A DNA stretch of 64,000 nucleotides, from NCBI RefSeq assembly GCF_900095735.1, contig NZ_FNLO01000003.1:124001-188000 (forward strand), given 5' to 3'. The stretch is from Chitinasiproducens palmae (GTDB lineage: Bacteria; Pseudomonadota; Gammaproteobacteria; Burkholderiales; Burkholderiaceae). A program made the position numbers and the translations under genes. A model generated the notes under the pieces. That model searched no databases. It saw only the letters and a program-made list of their open reading frames with translations, and was not told the DNA's origin. Positions 48,217 through 58,479 of this stretch are shown in pieces; position 1 is the first letter of the stretch, and the number at the start of each line of letters is the position of its first letter.

Positions 48217-48256
48217 GCCCTCGCAGTAAGTTTGCGGCGCGTCGCGCGCCGGGCCA

Positions 48257-48952
48257 TCATTGTCTGGGGAACGTCACCGTCTGCACGCCATCGGCCACTG
48301 CGAACAGGCCCAGATCGGCCCGACGCCGGGCGAACAGGCCGACGGTCACGACGCCGGGCCAGTCGTTGACGCGTGCCTCGAAGCCGCGCGGATCGACAAT
48401 GTCGAGACCGGCGACATCGAGGATTTCGTTGCCGTTGTCGGTCACGTAGACGCTGCCGTCCTTGTGCAGGCGCCGCGTCGGCGCGCCGCCGCATTCACGC
48501 AGTCGACGCGCGACCGCGTTGCGGGCCAGCGGCACGACCTCGACCGGCAGCGGGAACGTGCCGAGCCGCTCGACGCGTTTCGACCCGTCGGCAATGCACA
48601 CGAACTGTCCGGCAACCGAGGCGACGATCTTCTCGCGCGTCAGCGCGCCGCCGCCGCCCTTGATCATATGCCCGTCGGCATCGATCTCGTCCGCGCCGTC
48701 GACGTAGATCGGCAGCGACTCGACGTCGTTCAGGTCGATCACGGTGAAGCCGGCGGCTTCGAGGCGCGTGGTGGTGGCCGTGGAACTCGACACGGTGGCG
48801 CGGATGCGCGCGCGATGCGGGGCGAGCGCATCGATGAAGCAGTTGGCGGTGCTGCCGGTACCGACACCAAGCACGGCGTCGGACGGCAGATGAGCCAGTA
48901 CGTGCTCGGCGGCCGCGCGGCCAACCAGCACCTTCAGTTCGTCTTGGGTCAT
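48257..48952 (-). CDS. rpiA: Ribose-5-phosphate isomerase A
   Basis: A 231-residue enzyme that interconverts ribose 5-phosphate and ribulose 5-phosphate. Motifs: [41 protein letters not shown] and [14 protein letters not shown] with the catalytic residues, then [13 protein letters not shown]. Full length. Confidence 0.97.
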   Translation of the reverse strand: MTQDELKVLVGRAAAEHVLAHLPSDAVLGVGTGSTANCFIDALAPHRARIRATVSSSTATTTRLEAAGFTVIDLNDVESLPIYVDGADEIDADGHMIKGGGGALTREKIVASVAGQFVCIADGSKRVERLGTFPLPVEVVPLARNAVARRLRECGGAPTRRLHKDGSVYVTDNGNEILDVAGLDIVDPRGFEARVNDWPGVVTVGLFARRRADLGLFAVADGVQTVTFPRQ

Positions 48953-49191
48953 GTGTAGAGCGATCGGATCGGGTCACGGCCGCCTGCCGGCGACCGCCCG
49001 GTCTTGAGACAGGAGGCAGACGCGCGCATTCTACCGCCGGCGGCACGGCGCCGTACGTCCGAATGGCGAACGCAGCGGCGGCGCAACGGCCCGAGCCTCG
49101 GTCCAAGCCTCGGCCAACGGCCAGCTTGGGCAAGGACAGCCGCTGGCGCCCCGGAGCGCGGCGAGCGCCCGATGTACGGCAACGCGCGGCG

Positions 49192-49929
49192 TCAGTCCTG
49201 GCGCTGCCGCACCGCCTCGAACAGGCATACGCCGCTCGCGACCGACACGTTCAGGCTCTCGACGGCACCATTCATCGGGATGCGCACCAACGCGTCGCAG
49301 GTCTCGCGCGTCAGCCGGCGCATGCCTTCGCCTTCGGCTCCCATCACCAGCGCCAGCGGCCCGGCGAGCTTGGCCTGATAAAGATTCTCGCTGGCCTGGT
49401 CGTCGGTACCGACCACCCAGATGCCGGCGTCCTTGATCTCGCGAAGCGTTCTGGCGAGATTCGTCACCGTGATGTAGGGCACCGTGTCGGCCGCGCCGCT
49501 GGCGACTTTCGCCGCCGTGGCATTGAGTCCGACGGCCCGGTCGCGCGGGGCGATCAGCGCGTGGGCACCGGCCGCGTCGGCGACCCGCAGGCAGGCGCCG
49601 AGGTTGTGCGGATCGGTGACGCCATCGAGCACCAGCAGCAACGGCGGCCCTTCGAGCGCGTCGAGCAATTCGGTCACGGTCTGCGCCAGCGCCACGTCGG
49701 CGGCACGCGCCACCACGCCCTGGTGCCGTTCGCTGCCGGCCAGTCCGCGCAGGCGTTCGGCGTCGGCCGCGATCAGCCGCACATTCGCCGCCTTGGCGAC
49801 GCCGAGGAAATCCTGCATGCGTCGGTCGCGACGCGTCGGGTCGAAAAAGACTTCCTCGACGCTGCTTGCATCGTGGCGCAGGCGGGACTGGACGGCGTGG
49901 AAGCCGTAGATGATCTTGTGACGTGACAT
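49192..49929 (-). CDS. rlmB: 23S rRNA (guanosine-2'-O-)-methyltransferase RlmB
   Basis: A 245-residue SpoU/TrmH-family enzyme that methylates G2251 of 23S rRNA. The N-terminal substrate-binding domain begins [13 protein letters not shown]; the knot contains the SAM-binding [31 protein letters not shown] and [16 protein letters not shown] start at the ATG at 49929. It follows rnr after 79 bases, with a hairpin between. Confidence 0.96.
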   Translation of the reverse strand: MSRHKIIYGFHAVQSRLRHDASSVEEVFFDPTRRDRRMQDFLGVAKAANVRLIAADAERLRGLAGSERHQGVVARAADVALAQTVTELLDALEGPPLLLVLDGVTDPHNLGACLRVADAAGAHALIAPRDRAVGLNATAAKVASGAADTVPYITVTNLARTLREIKDAGIWVVGTDDQASENLYQAKLAGPLALVMGAEGEGMRRLTRETCDALVRIPMNGAVESLNVSVASGVCLFEAVRQRQD

Positions 49930-49948
49930 ACGAATCTCGAAAAGCAAA

Positions 49949-49973
49949 CGGGGCGCGGCAATGGCGCGCCCCG
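49949..49973 (-). terminator. Hairpin between rnr and rlmB
   Basis: A perfect 9-bp stem (CGGGGCGCG arms) with a 7-base loop, followed by TTTGCTTTT on the minus strand. Probably a partial terminator or RNA-stabilising hairpin between two co-oriented genes. Confidence 0.65.
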
Positions 49974-50008
49974 CGGAGGCAGGCGAGCGACAGGCCGCGA
50001 CGGCGGAA

Positions 50009-52414
50009 TCAGCGCCGGCGGCGGCGACTGCGCTTGGCCGCACCGCCCTTGCCGGCCGGCGCGGCCGCCGGCTCACCCGCAGCGGCCGTGCGACGCGACG
50101 CGGGCGCGGCTTCCCGCGGCGTGCCCTCGGCGGGCGTCTTCTTGCCGCCGCGCGCGGCGCGGCCGCCCTGCGGCGCACGGGCCGGCGCCGCGGATTGCTC
50201 GTCGATCAGGCGGAAATCGATCTTGCGCGTGTCGAGATCGACGCGGCCGACCTGCACCCGCACCCGATCGGTCAGGCGATACCGGATACCCGTGCGTTCG
50301 CCGCGCAATTCGTTGCGCACCTCGTCGTATTGGAAATAGTCGCTGCCCAGTTCCGACACATGCACGAGCCCTTCGACGAACAGCGCGTCGAGCTGCACGA
50401 AGATGCCGAACGACGTGACGCCACTGATCGAGCCACTGTATTCCTCGCCGAGCTTGTCGCGCATGAAATAGCACTTCAGCCAGTTCTCGACATCGCGCGA
50501 AGCCTCGTCGGCGCGCCGCTCGTTGGCCGAGCAATGCATGCCGAGCTGCTCCCAGACCGCAAGCTGCTCGCTGCGCGGCTTGCGCCGCGCGTCAGGCGCC
50601 GGCGCCGGCGCGGCGGCCGGCGCGCGGCGCCCCTTCGACGGCGCGGCCGTGTTCAGCGGCACTGCGTCGGGCGGCACCGGCACGTATTTCTCGCCGGCCA
50701 ACACCGCGCGAATCGCCCGGTGCGTCAGCAAGTCTGGGTAGCGCCGGATCGGGCTGGTGAAGTGCGCGTACGATTCGTACGCAAGGCCGAAGTGGCCGAC
50801 GTTGTCGGGACTGTACACGGCCTGCTGCATCGAACGCAGCAACATGGTCTGCAGCATCGGCGCGTCCGGCCGCCCCTTGATCTCGTTGATCAGCGCCGCG
50901 TAGTCGCTCGCGTGCGGCGTGTCGCCGCCCCCGAGCGTCAGGCCGACGCCGCGCAGGAAGGTGCGCAGGTTGTCCAGCTTCTCGGCGCTCGGCCCCGCGT
51001 GCACCCGGAACAGCGCCGGATGCTTGTGTCGTTTGAGCAAGTCCGCGGCGCACACGTTGGCGGCCAGCATGCACTCCTCGATCAGCTTGTGCGCGTCGTT
51101 GCGGGTGCGCGGCACGATCTGTTCGATCTTTCCCTGCGGATTGCAGACGATATAGGTTTCAGTCGTCTCGAAATCGATCGCGCCACGCTTGTGCCGTGCA
51201 GTGAGCAGCGCGCGATACGCCTCGTGAAGATTCTGCAGATGGGGCATCAACGCGGCGCGGCGCGCTGCTTCCGGTCCCTTGCTGTTCGACAGCGCGGCGG
51301 CCACCTCGGTGTATGTCAGGCGCGCCGCGGAGTGGATCACGGCCGGATAGAACTGATAGGCCTTCACCGCGCCCTGCGCGTTGATGACCATGTCGCAGAC
51401 CAGCACGCAGCGATCGACATCCGGATTCAGCGAGCACAGTCCGTTCGAAAGCTTTTCCGGCAGCATCGGGATCACGCGGCGCGGAAAGTACACCGACGTG
51501 CTGCGCTCGATGGCGCCGGCGTCGAGCGCCTCGCCGGGCCGCACATAGTGCGACACGTCGGCGATCGCGACCAGCAGCCGGAAACCGTTGGCGCGACCGA
51601 TCTTGACCGGCTCGCAATACACCGCGTCGTCGAAGTCGCGCGCGTCCTCGCCGTCGATGGTTACCAGCGGCACATCGCGCAGGTCGATGCGCTGTTTCAG
51701 GTCGGCGCTGCGCACTTCGTCGGGCAACGCCCCTGCCTGCTTCAGCACCGCGGCGGAGAATTCATGCGGCACGCCGTACTTGCGTACCGCGATTTCGATT
51801 TCCATGCCCGGATCGTCGATGTCGCCAAGCACCTCGACCACTCGTCCGAAGGCCTGGGAATGGCGGGTCGGGAAATCGACGATCTCGACCGTGACGACCT
51901 GTCCGGCGCGGGCATCGCGCAGCGACTTCGGCTCGACCAGGATGTCCTGACCCAGGCGCGCGTCTTCGGGCGCCACGACCAGGACGCCGTTCTCGTTGAC
52001 GAGACGGCCGATGACCCGCTTGTTCGCGCGCTCGACGACTTCGACGATGTGCCCTTCCGGCCGCCCGCGTCGGTCGGTGCCGCCCGCGCGCGCCAGCACG
52101 CGGTCGCCGTGCATCGCCTTTTCCATCTCGATGTGCGAGAGAAACAGATCCGTCTGACCGTCGTCGCGCAACAGGAACCCGAAGCCGTCGCGATGCCCCT
52201 GCACGCGACCGGCGATGAAATTGGGACTCGACACCAACTCGGCATTGCCCTTGTCGTCGGTGCGCAACTGACCGTCGCGTGCCATTGCGGCGAAACGCTT
52301 CATGAAACCGTCGCGCTCTTCCTGCTTGATCGACAGTGCGTCGGCAATCTGGTCGGCATTGAGCGGTGTGTCGCTGCGGCGAAGCACGCCGAGGATTTCC
52401 TCCCGGCTCGGCAC
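50009..52414 (-). CDS. rnr: Ribonuclease R
   Basis: An 801-residue 3'-5' exoribonuclease for structured RNA. The order is an N-terminal winged helix ([22 protein letters not shown]), two cold-shock domains, the RNB catalytic domain ([17 protein letters not shown], with the metal-binding Asp cluster; [18 protein letters not shown]), the S1 domain ([33 protein letters not shown]) and a basic Lys/Arg tail ending RSRRRRR. The GTG at 52414 lacks a ribosome site; an in-frame ATT at 52447 has AGGAAA 7 bases upstream and adds a plausible N-terminus (NKPASKFAYP), so the true start may be non-canonical. Confidence 0.95.
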   Translation of the reverse strand: MPSREEILGVLRRSDTPLNADQIADALSIKQEERDGFMKRFAAMARDGQLRTDDKGNAELVSSPNFIAGRVQGHRDGFGFLLRDDGQTDLFLSHIEMEKAMHGDRVLARAGGTDRRGRPEGHIVEVVERANKRVIGRLVNENGVLVVAPEDARLGQDILVEPKSLRDARAGQVVTVEIVDFPTRHSQAFGRVVEVLGDIDDPGMEIEIAVRKYGVPHEFSAAVLKQAGALPDEVRSADLKQRIDLRDVPLVTIDGEDARDFDDAVYCEPVKIGRANGFRLLVAIADVSHYVRPGEALDAGAIERSTSVYFPRRVIPMLPEKLSNGLCSLNPDVDRCVLVCDMVINAQGAVKAYQFYPAVIHSAARLTYTEVAAALSNSKGPEAARRAALMPHLQNLHEAYRALLTARHKRGAIDFETTETYIVCNPQGKIEQIVPRTRNDAHKLIEECMLAANVCAADLLKRHKHPALFRVHAGPSAEKLDNLRTFLRGVGLTLGGGDTPHASDYAALINEIKGRPDAPMLQTMLLRSMQQAVYSPDNVGHFGLAYESYAHFTSPIRRYPDLLTHRAIRAVLAGEKYVPVPPDAVPLNTAAPSKGRRAPAAAPAPAPDARRKPRSEQLAVWEQLGMHCSANERRADEASRDVENWLKCYFMRDKLGEEYSGSISGVTSFGIFVQLDALFVEGLVHVSELGSDYFQYDEVRNELRGERTGIRYRLTDRVRVQVGRVDLDTRKIDFRLIDEQSAAPARAPQGGRAARGGKKTPAEGTPREAAPASRRTAAAGEPAAAPAGKGGAAKRSRRRRR

Positions 52415-52807
52415 GGGATAGGCGAATTTGCTCGCGGGCTTGTTAATGATGGTTTCCTGTTCTCTGTCGAGTCCATGGCGCCTGCGGAACGACGGCCGCC
52501 CCTCGACGGGGCCGCAGACCCGGGTCCGCGAAGACTTCGCATGCTGCGGGACCTTGGGTCGCCCGAGGTTGGCCGCGCCGGTCGCTGCGCCGGGGCAGGC
52601 CCGGCGGATACGGCCGGCAGCGGACTCGTGTCGGCTGGTGGCACGGATTGTCCGATTCTAGCATTGCAGGAAGCCACTCCCACCAAGCATTATCGAGAAA
52701 ACGCCCGGGCCCATGTCACCGGCCGGCTCGCTGCCGGCGCACGCGCCGCCGGTGCTCTGCCACCCGACCGTCTCGCACCTGTCGGTCGCGCACCGGTCCC
52801 CGGCACC

Positions 52808-52852
52808 GATCCGCCTTGCATCGATCCGCCTTGCATCGATCCACCTTGCCCC
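52808..52852. repeat. 15-nt tandem array, 3 units, at the aminotransferase translation start
   Basis: Three units of GATCCGCCTTGCATC (the last diverged), ending 8 bases before the ATG of the aminotransferase gene. The rest of the 410-base gap to rnr holds nothing I recognise. Confidence 0.85.
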
Positions 52853-52860
52853 TGTCCGCC

Positions 52861-54231
52861 ATGCCTGCCACCCGCGCCACCGCCCTCGCCGCGCCTCACC
52901 TGGACCGACTGCGCGCCGACACGCCGGCGCTGCGTTCGAGCGGGCATTTCAATCATGGCTCGTGCAGCCTGCCCCCCGCGCCGGTGTTCGACGCCGCACG
53001 CCACTGGCTCGATCTGGAGGCTCGCCACGGCACCCTGGCCGCGCTCGAACGGCTTGGCGACGCGCTGATTGACAGCCGGCAAGCGATGGCGGCGCTGCTG
53101 CACACGCAGGCGGCGCGGATCGCCTTCACCCCATCGGCGTCGCACGGCTGGGCGCTGGCCAGCCGCGCCCTGTGTGCGCACGGCGGCGCACACATCATCA
53201 CGACGCGGCACGAATGGGGCGGCAACGCGCTCGTCATGTTCGCCGAGCGCGACGCCGGCCGGTTGGTCATCCATCGGCTCGACGCAGCGAGCACCGAGCC
53301 GGCAGACCCGCTCGACCGTCTCGACAGCGCGATCGCGGCCCTGCCGCCATCGCTCCGCCGCAGCACGGCGGCACCGCGCTGGGCCTTGTCCGTGCAGGCG
53401 GTCAGCGCCGGTTTCGGCGGGGTTGCGGACTTCACCGGCCTGGCCGAACGGGTGCATGCCGCCGGCGGCCTGTTGTTCGTCGACGCCAGTCACGCGGTCG
53501 GACAGACCGATGTCGACGTGCATGCGATCGACTGCGACGTGCTGGTGTTTCCGACTCGAAAGTGGTTGCGCGGCCCGAAGGGCGTCGGCGTGCTCTACCT
53601 GTCGGAGCGCGCGCTGGCCGCCTTCGACAACGCGCCGCTGCCGGACGCGAGCAATACCGAGTGGCGGCACGCCGAGACCGCACACCCGCGTACCGACGCG
53701 CGGCGTTTCGAGATCGGCGAATTCAATCCGGGCCTGCGGCTCGCCGCCGGCGCGGCGGCGCGATACGCGACAGAGCTGGGTCCGGCGGCGATCGAGGCGA
53801 CGGTGCACCGGGTCGCGGCCAGCCTGGCGGAACAGATCGCGGCACGCACCGGCCTGCAGCCGGCGGAAGTCGCACTGCTCGCCGGCACTGGCCCCATGCC
53901 ATGCCGCGACGACGGTGTCGCGATGCGCTCCGCGAGCGGACTGCTGACCTATCGTCTGCCGGCCGGCGCCGCCGGCTGCATTGCGGCGCGCCTGCACGCG
54001 CGTGGGCTGCGCGTCGGCACGGTCGAGCCGGCGAATTTGCGCTGGTTGTTCACATCGCTGGGAGCGGTCGATCTGCTGCGCCTGACACCGCATTACATGA
54101 CACCGACCGAGCAATGCGCGGCGCTGGTCGATGCGCTTGCCGACGCGCTTGCCGCTGTGCTGGACGATGCGGTCGCGGCAGTGGTGTCGGGCGTGCCGCG
54201 CCAGCGGTCCCACGGCTCGGGACACGGTTGA
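52861..54231 (+). CDS. Class V aminotransferase family protein
   Basis: A 456-residue PLP-dependent enzyme. The schiff-base Lys234 is in FPTRKWLRGPKGVG, and Asp208 in FVDASHAVGQTDVD should hold the PLP nitrogen. It resembles the cysteine desulfurase/isopenicillin-N epimerase group, but without a catalytic Cys loop clearly like SufS, so I do not assign the reaction. The ATG at 52861 has no recognisable ribosome site; a 15-nt repeat occupies that position. The frame is open for 70 codons upstream as low-complexity sequence only. Confidence 0.85.
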   Translation: MPATRATALAAPHLDRLRADTPALRSSGHFNHGSCSLPPAPVFDAARHWLDLEARHGTLAALERLGDALIDSRQAMAALLHTQAARIAFTPSASHGWALASRALCAHGGAHIITTRHEWGGNALVMFAERDAGRLVIHRLDAASTEPADPLDRLDSAIAALPPSLRRSTAAPRWALSVQAVSAGFGGVADFTGLAERVHAAGGLLFVDASHAVGQTDVDVHAIDCDVLVFPTRKWLRGPKGVGVLYLSERALAAFDNAPLPDASNTEWRHAETAHPRTDARRFEIGEFNPGLRLAAGAAARYATELGPAAIEATVHRVAASLAEQIAARTGLQPAEVALLAGTGPMPCRDDGVAMRSASGLLTYRLPAGAAGCIAARLHARGLRVGTVEPANLRWLFTSLGAVDLLRLTPHYMTPTEQCAALVDALADALAAVLDDAVAAVVSGVPRQRSHGSGHG

Positions 54232-54364
54232 GCCTGGCGCACCGGCGTGATGGGGCTTGGCCATTGCGGGCGAAGCGCACGACCGCGGGCGAGACGGCGC
54301 GGACGTAGCGCGCTTCCGCGCATTGAAGGCAAGCAGGCCTCGAAAAGCACGCTGCAAAAAAAGT

Positions 54365-54392
54365 TTGACAGATCCGATTGAGTCTCTATAAT
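54365..54392 (+). promoter_or_regulatory. Sigma-70 promoter of tRNA-Leu
   Basis: Perfect TTGACA (54365-54370) and TATAAT (54387-54392) with a 16-base spacer, 20 bases before the tRNA. This is the best consensus promoter in the window. Confidence 0.93.
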
Positions 54393-54412
54393 GAGCACTT
54401 CTTCGACGCGCT

Positions 54413-54497
54413 GCCCAGGTGGCGGAATTGGTAGACGCGCATGGTTCAGGTCCATGTGCCGCAAGGTGTGGAGGTTCGAGTCCTCTCCTGGGCACCA
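54413..54497 (+). tRNA. tRNA-Leu (CAG)
   Basis: 85 bases with encoded CCA. The acceptor GCCCAGG pairs with CCTGGGC; the anticodon stem-loop CATGG-TTCAGGT-CCATG gives CAG, and the long variable arm is typical of leucine. It has its own promoter and terminator. Confidence 0.97.
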
Positions 54498-54531
54498 ATC
54501 AGCGGTCGTAGGAATATGTAGTAACAGAGAG

Positions 54532-54562
54532 CCCCGCAAAGCAAAAGCCTGCGGGGTTTTTT
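54532..54562 (+). terminator. Terminator after tRNA-Leu
   Basis: The stem CCCCGCA/TGCGGGG with an 11-base loop is followed by six T, 35 bases after the tRNA. Confidence 0.92.
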
Positions 54563-54600
54563 GTTTGTGCGTTTTTGTTTGCGCGTTTTTTGTTTGTACG
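54557..54600 (+). repeat. 15-nt tandem array of terminator T tracts
   Basis: Three units of TTTTTTGTTTGTGCG (15, 14 and 15 bases). The first is the T tract of the tRNA-Leu terminator, so the array multiplies the U-rich tail without the hairpin. Confidence 0.85.
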
Positions 54601-55159
54601 CTCGCTCGGTGAACGTGCGCGGTCGGATCGGTCCACGCAGTGCCGGGATGGCCACTCCGTTGCCACCTGACATAGGTAGGGGCTTGTCGTGCGCAGCGCG
54701 CTGACCCACCTGCATCCCGGCCACTGACGCCTGTCGGCTCGCCGCACAGCCGCGAACCGAGGCCAGCCACGGCGACGGCCCGGTGTCGCCCTGCCCTGTT
54801 CCTTTCTGTTGATTCCAGCCTGCCCGCGACTCGCCGATGCATGGCCATCCGCGCCATCCTCGCACCGTCACCGCCGACATTATCGTCAACATCACTTTCG
54901 GTAGGAACCGGCGAAGGCAGGCGCGACGCCGAGGGGCCGGCGCGAACATCATATTTCCATCGAGCTGACACCGGCGCGACCTCGCGGTCCTTGCGGCCGC
55001 AGGCACGTCTCGTTACGTCACTGCTGCGCCGCGCATGCCTTCCCACCACTGCCAGCGACTGCTGCCGATGGCATGGTCCTGCCGCCCGGCATTGCGTGCC
55101 CGGCGGCCGTCGCGCGCAACCGCAATGCGCTGCGCCGGCAGCGCGCCCGCGTCGACGCG
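54601..55159. other. Gene-free region between tRNA-Leu and the M20 gene
   Basis: About 560 bases. No gene, no integrase remnant and no repeat of the tRNA-Leu 3' end that would mark an integrated element. Confidence 0.6.
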
Positions 55160-56371
55160 TCAAGCCTGTCGGCCTTGTGCGTCCCCAGCCAGAAAACGCT
55201 GCGCCAACCGCACGAAGTAGCTTGCGCCGATCGGCAGCAGCGCGTCGTTGAAGTCGTAGCTCGCGTTGTGCAACATGCATGGCCCGCCGCCATGACCCGC
55301 GCCGCGATGGGCACCGTCGCCGTTGCCGATGAACACGTAGCAGCCCGGCCGTTCGCGCAGCATGAACGAAAAATCCTCGGCGCCCATCGTTGGCTCGACG
55401 TCGGCATCGACGCACTCGTCGCCGACCAGTTCGCGAAGGATGTCAGCCGCGAACGCGGCTTGCACCGGATCGTTGATCGTCGGCGGATACCCGCGCTTGA
55501 AGTCGACCTCGGCCCGACAGTCGAACGCCTCGGCGACGGTGGTGGCAATCGCCTTCATCCTTCGTTCGATCAGGTCGATCGGCGCCTCGGCGAAGGTTCG
55601 CACGGTGCCGCCGAGCCAGGCGTGGTTCGGCACGACATTGTCGGCATCGCCTGCATGGAACTGTGTGACCGACAGCACGACGGTATCGATCGGCTTGTTG
55701 TTTCGCGTGACGATTCCCTGCAGGCCGTTGGCAATCTGCATGGCCGCGAACAGCGGGTCATGACCCAGATGGGGCATCGCGGCGTGACAGCCCACACCGG
55801 TCACGGTGATGCGAAACTCGCTGGCCGACGCCATCAACGGTCCCGCGCGCAGACCAAAATGGCCGGCCGGGATGCCCGGCCAGTTATGCACACCGAACAC
55901 GGCATCCACCGGAAAGCGTTCGAACAAGCCATCCTCGATCATCGCGCGCGCGCCCGCCTCGCCTTCCTCGGCCGGCTGGAAGAAACAGCGCACGATGCCG
56001 TCGAAATCGCGACGGGCGGCCAGCCGCTCGGCCGCGCCGAGCAACATCGCGGTATGACCGTCATGGCCACAGGCGTGCATCACGCCGGGGACCGTCGAGC
56101 GATGCGCGAAAGTATTGGCCTCGTGGATCGGCAGCGCATCCATGTCGGCGCGCAGTCCGATCGCGCGCGTGCTGCGCCCGGCCTGCAAGGTGCCGACCAC
56201 GCCAGTGCGACCGACGCCTCGGGTGACATCGAAGCCCCAGGCCTCGAGCTTGTCCGCCACGAAGGCGGCGGTACGATGAACTTCGAAGCCCAGCTCTGGG
56301 TGGGCGTGAATGTCCTGACGCCAGGCACGCAATGCGTCGGCCCGGGCTTCAATTTCGGCAAGCGGTTTCAT
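55160..56371 (-). CDS. M20D family amidohydrolase (hippurate hydrolase-like)
   Basis: A 403-residue metal-dependent amidohydrolase. The first metal site is MHACGHDGHT (Cys101, His103), the general base pair is in FQPAEEGEAG (Glu135/Glu136), then VHNWPG (His162), and MGAEDFSFML near the C-terminus supplies the last Glu. Relatives cleave hippurate, N-acyl amino acids or indole-acetyl amino acids; the substrate here is unknown. I start at the ATG at 56371, preceded by GAGG, not at a TTG five codons upstream. Confidence 0.92.
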   Translation of the reverse strand: MKPLAEIEARADALRAWRQDIHAHPELGFEVHRTAAFVADKLEAWGFDVTRGVGRTGVVGTLQAGRSTRAIGLRADMDALPIHEANTFAHRSTVPGVMHACGHDGHTAMLLGAAERLAARRDFDGIVRCFFQPAEEGEAGARAMIEDGLFERFPVDAVFGVHNWPGIPAGHFGLRAGPLMASASEFRITVTGVGCHAAMPHLGHDPLFAAMQIANGLQGIVTRNNKPIDTVVLSVTQFHAGDADNVVPNHAWLGGTVRTFAEAPIDLIERRMKAIATTVAEAFDCRAEVDFKRGYPPTINDPVQAAFAADILRELVGDECVDADVEPTMGAEDFSFMLRERPGCYVFIGNGDGAHRGAGHGGGPCMLHNASYDFNDALLPIGASYFVRLAQRFLAGDAQGRQA

Positions 56372-56884
56372 CTCAGACCTCGACAATCGATTGCACAGGC
56401 GGGCCAGATTGCCGGGCGCGGGCGACGCCGCGCGGCGTTGGCTTCTGCCACCTGACAGGTTCCCGCATCGCAGACCGAGCCACCTCGTTACCCACGGCCC
56501 ACCACGGCGGGCGGGCCGGTGCCGCGGCTCTGTGCGCGAAGCGACGCCTCGACTTTAACAGTGCGCGCCCTGCCTCCACAATGCGGGCTCGCCGCGAGCC
56601 TGCCGACGCCTCGGCAACGCGCGCCCCTACGCAGCCGCCAAGTGCTCACACCTCGGGCAATCGACTGCGCTGGCGACGTCCGCCGATATCGGCGCCCCGC
56701 GCCATCGCGTCGCCATCGCCGCGGTCGCCGCAGTCACCATCCCGCGCGATGGCACGGAGGCGGCGCGCTGTTTGCTACGCGCAATCAGCATGGGCCATAT
56801 CGTTCAGCGAGATGACGCGATTGCGGCGCGGCAGCAGGCAACGCCGAGCCGGCTGGCCCGTCCGACCACAACAGGGAGCGAGCG
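56372..56884. other. Gene-free region upstream of the basic protein
   Basis: About 510 bases between divergent genes. I see no gene; the AGGGAG ribosome site of the next gene is at its end. Confidence 0.55.
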
Positions 56885-57787
56885 ATGGCCAACCTGCGCG
56901 GCAACGCCCAGAAACTTCTCAGCGATACCGAACTACAGGCTTTCGACGCGACACGCGGCGAAGCATTGCGCGGCCTGTCGAAGACCGACATACGCAAGCA
57001 TGTGGAACGCGCCCGCAAGTTGCGCGACAAATATCGAGACCTCTACCGACGACAGCGCGTCGCATCGCACGGCAAGCCCGACAGCGAGGCATCGAATCTC
57101 CGCACGCAGCAGAAGGAAGCGATCTTCACCGATATCGTCGAGCGTCTTGAAAAGCGTCTCGGACAAATCGAGACGCAGGAAGATCGCGACTATGCAAAGC
57201 TGCAGCGACAGCGGCCGCGCGACACGGCGCGGGATCGGGACGGCGTGACCGGCGCGACGACTTCAAGCAAGACACGTGGCCAGCGCGGTGAGCGCAGTCC
57301 TGCCGGTAAGAGCGGCAGCAGCGGCGTGGCGGCACGCAAGCCCAGGGCGGGAGTGACGGCAAAGACAACCGACAGAGCGAGGCAAACGAGGACGCCCGCG
57401 CGCGATCCAGTGGCAGTGGCAGTCGCAGTGGCAGCGGCACCGCGTGATACGGTTGCGAAGCCGCGCATCAGCCGCAAGAGCGACGGTACGACCTCGCTTT
57501 CCAATACGGTAGCGGCCGAGTCGGTGGACACGCGGCCGGCCAAACGTAGCCGCAATGCGGCCGGTGCCGAACCTGACCTGCGTACGGCTGCTGATGCGAC
57601 GTTGCGGGGCGCACGCCGGTCGCCGGCGGTACGGCGCTCCACCGCACGCAGCCCCCGCGCGACGCAGATCGATGCCGACAAGAATGTGCCAGCGATCGAT
57701 GCCAGTCCGCGCGACCCGGTTGTCGACCGCGACGCCGCGCCCGGTGCTCCGAACGGTGCGAACGGTGGCATCAAGTCGTCGCTGTGA
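56885..57787 (+). CDS. Basic, low-complexity protein with an N-terminal helical region
   Basis: A 300-residue protein of unknown function. Residues 1-115 are predicted helical and ordered (LSDTELQAFDATRGEALRGLSKTDIRKHVERARKLRDKYRDLYRRQR, then a second helix FTDIVERLEKRLGQIETQEDRDYAKLQ); from about 116 on it is a disordered, Arg/Lys/Ala/Thr-rich tail with a Val-Ala hexanucleotide repeat (VAVAVAVAAA). AGGGAG precedes the ATG. The look is that of a nucleoid-associated or RNA-binding protein, but this is inference from composition. The helical part is probably a Burkholderiales-specific family. Confidence 0.72.
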   Translation: MANLRGNAQKLLSDTELQAFDATRGEALRGLSKTDIRKHVERARKLRDKYRDLYRRQRVASHGKPDSEASNLRTQQKEAIFTDIVERLEKRLGQIETQEDRDYAKLQRQRPRDTARDRDGVTGATTSSKTRGQRGERSPAGKSGSSGVAARKPRAGVTAKTTDRARQTRTPARDPVAVAVAVAAAPRDTVAKPRISRKSDGTTSLSNTVAAESVDTRPAKRSRNAAGAEPDLRTAADATLRGARRSPAVRRSTARSPRATQIDADKNVPAIDASPRDPVVDRDAAPGAPNGANGGIKSSL

Positions 57788-58479
57788 GACCGTGACCGCC
57801 CCGGCGCCGCCCCGCAGGCGGCCAGTCAGTGTTCGAGATGGAATTCGGGAGCGTTCACCAAGGCATGCACGGCGAGCACGGGGCGACCATTGCGGCTACC
57901 CGAAACGGCCTGGGACACACTCGAAACGACGGCCGGTCATGAGCGCAAGCGCGCGAGCGTGGCCGAACGCGCACCGATATGGAGACGCGATTTTCGATGC
58001 AAACGCGTGCTTTCCGCACGCGTCCCGCAGATAGGCCATCGGCGGCGACGCGGGGCTCCGCGCAAGCAGTGTCAGAACACCAGCGCGAAGCGTTAGCGCG
58101 CCGTCTCGCACGGGCACATTGCAGAACCGCTTTGGCATGACGCGGCGACGACCGCAACCGCAAGGACTGTGTCGGCACTGGTAGCGGTGCCACAAAGCGG
58201 CGCCTCGGCGCGGTCGGGCCGGTGACGCTTGTCACTGCATCGGCACTTCGCACCGCGCAGCGTGGCAGTGCCTTGCAAGTCGGCGACGCGATAGAGAGAT
58301 CCTTCAGCGGGACGCCACGGCACGCCGCAGCACGGCGGCAGTACGATACATCAGCGAAACACGTCAGCAAGACACGTCAGCGAAACGCCTCAGCAAGAGG
58401 CACAGCAGTGAGCGACAGCGCCTCACCGGTGAAGCACGAGGGTGGCGCCCGCAGGACGTTTCGCTCCCGAAGCCAGTGC
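57788..58479. other. Gene-free region with a 13-nt repeat
   Basis: About 690 bases. Open frames on both strands have no ribosome sites or recognisable proteins. The only clear structure is the 13-nt array near its end. Confidence 0.5.
58348..58399. repeat. 13-nt tandem array, 4 units, intergenic
   Basis: Four 13-base units (ACATCAGCGAAAC, ACGTCAGCAAGAC, ACGTCAGCGAAAC and a diverged copy), 80 bases beyond the stop of the Gfo/Idh gene. Confidence 0.85.

Noticed and set aside
54413-55159. Integrated element at tRNA-Leu
   Set aside because: No integrase, no repeat of the tRNA 3' end and no foreign genes follow.
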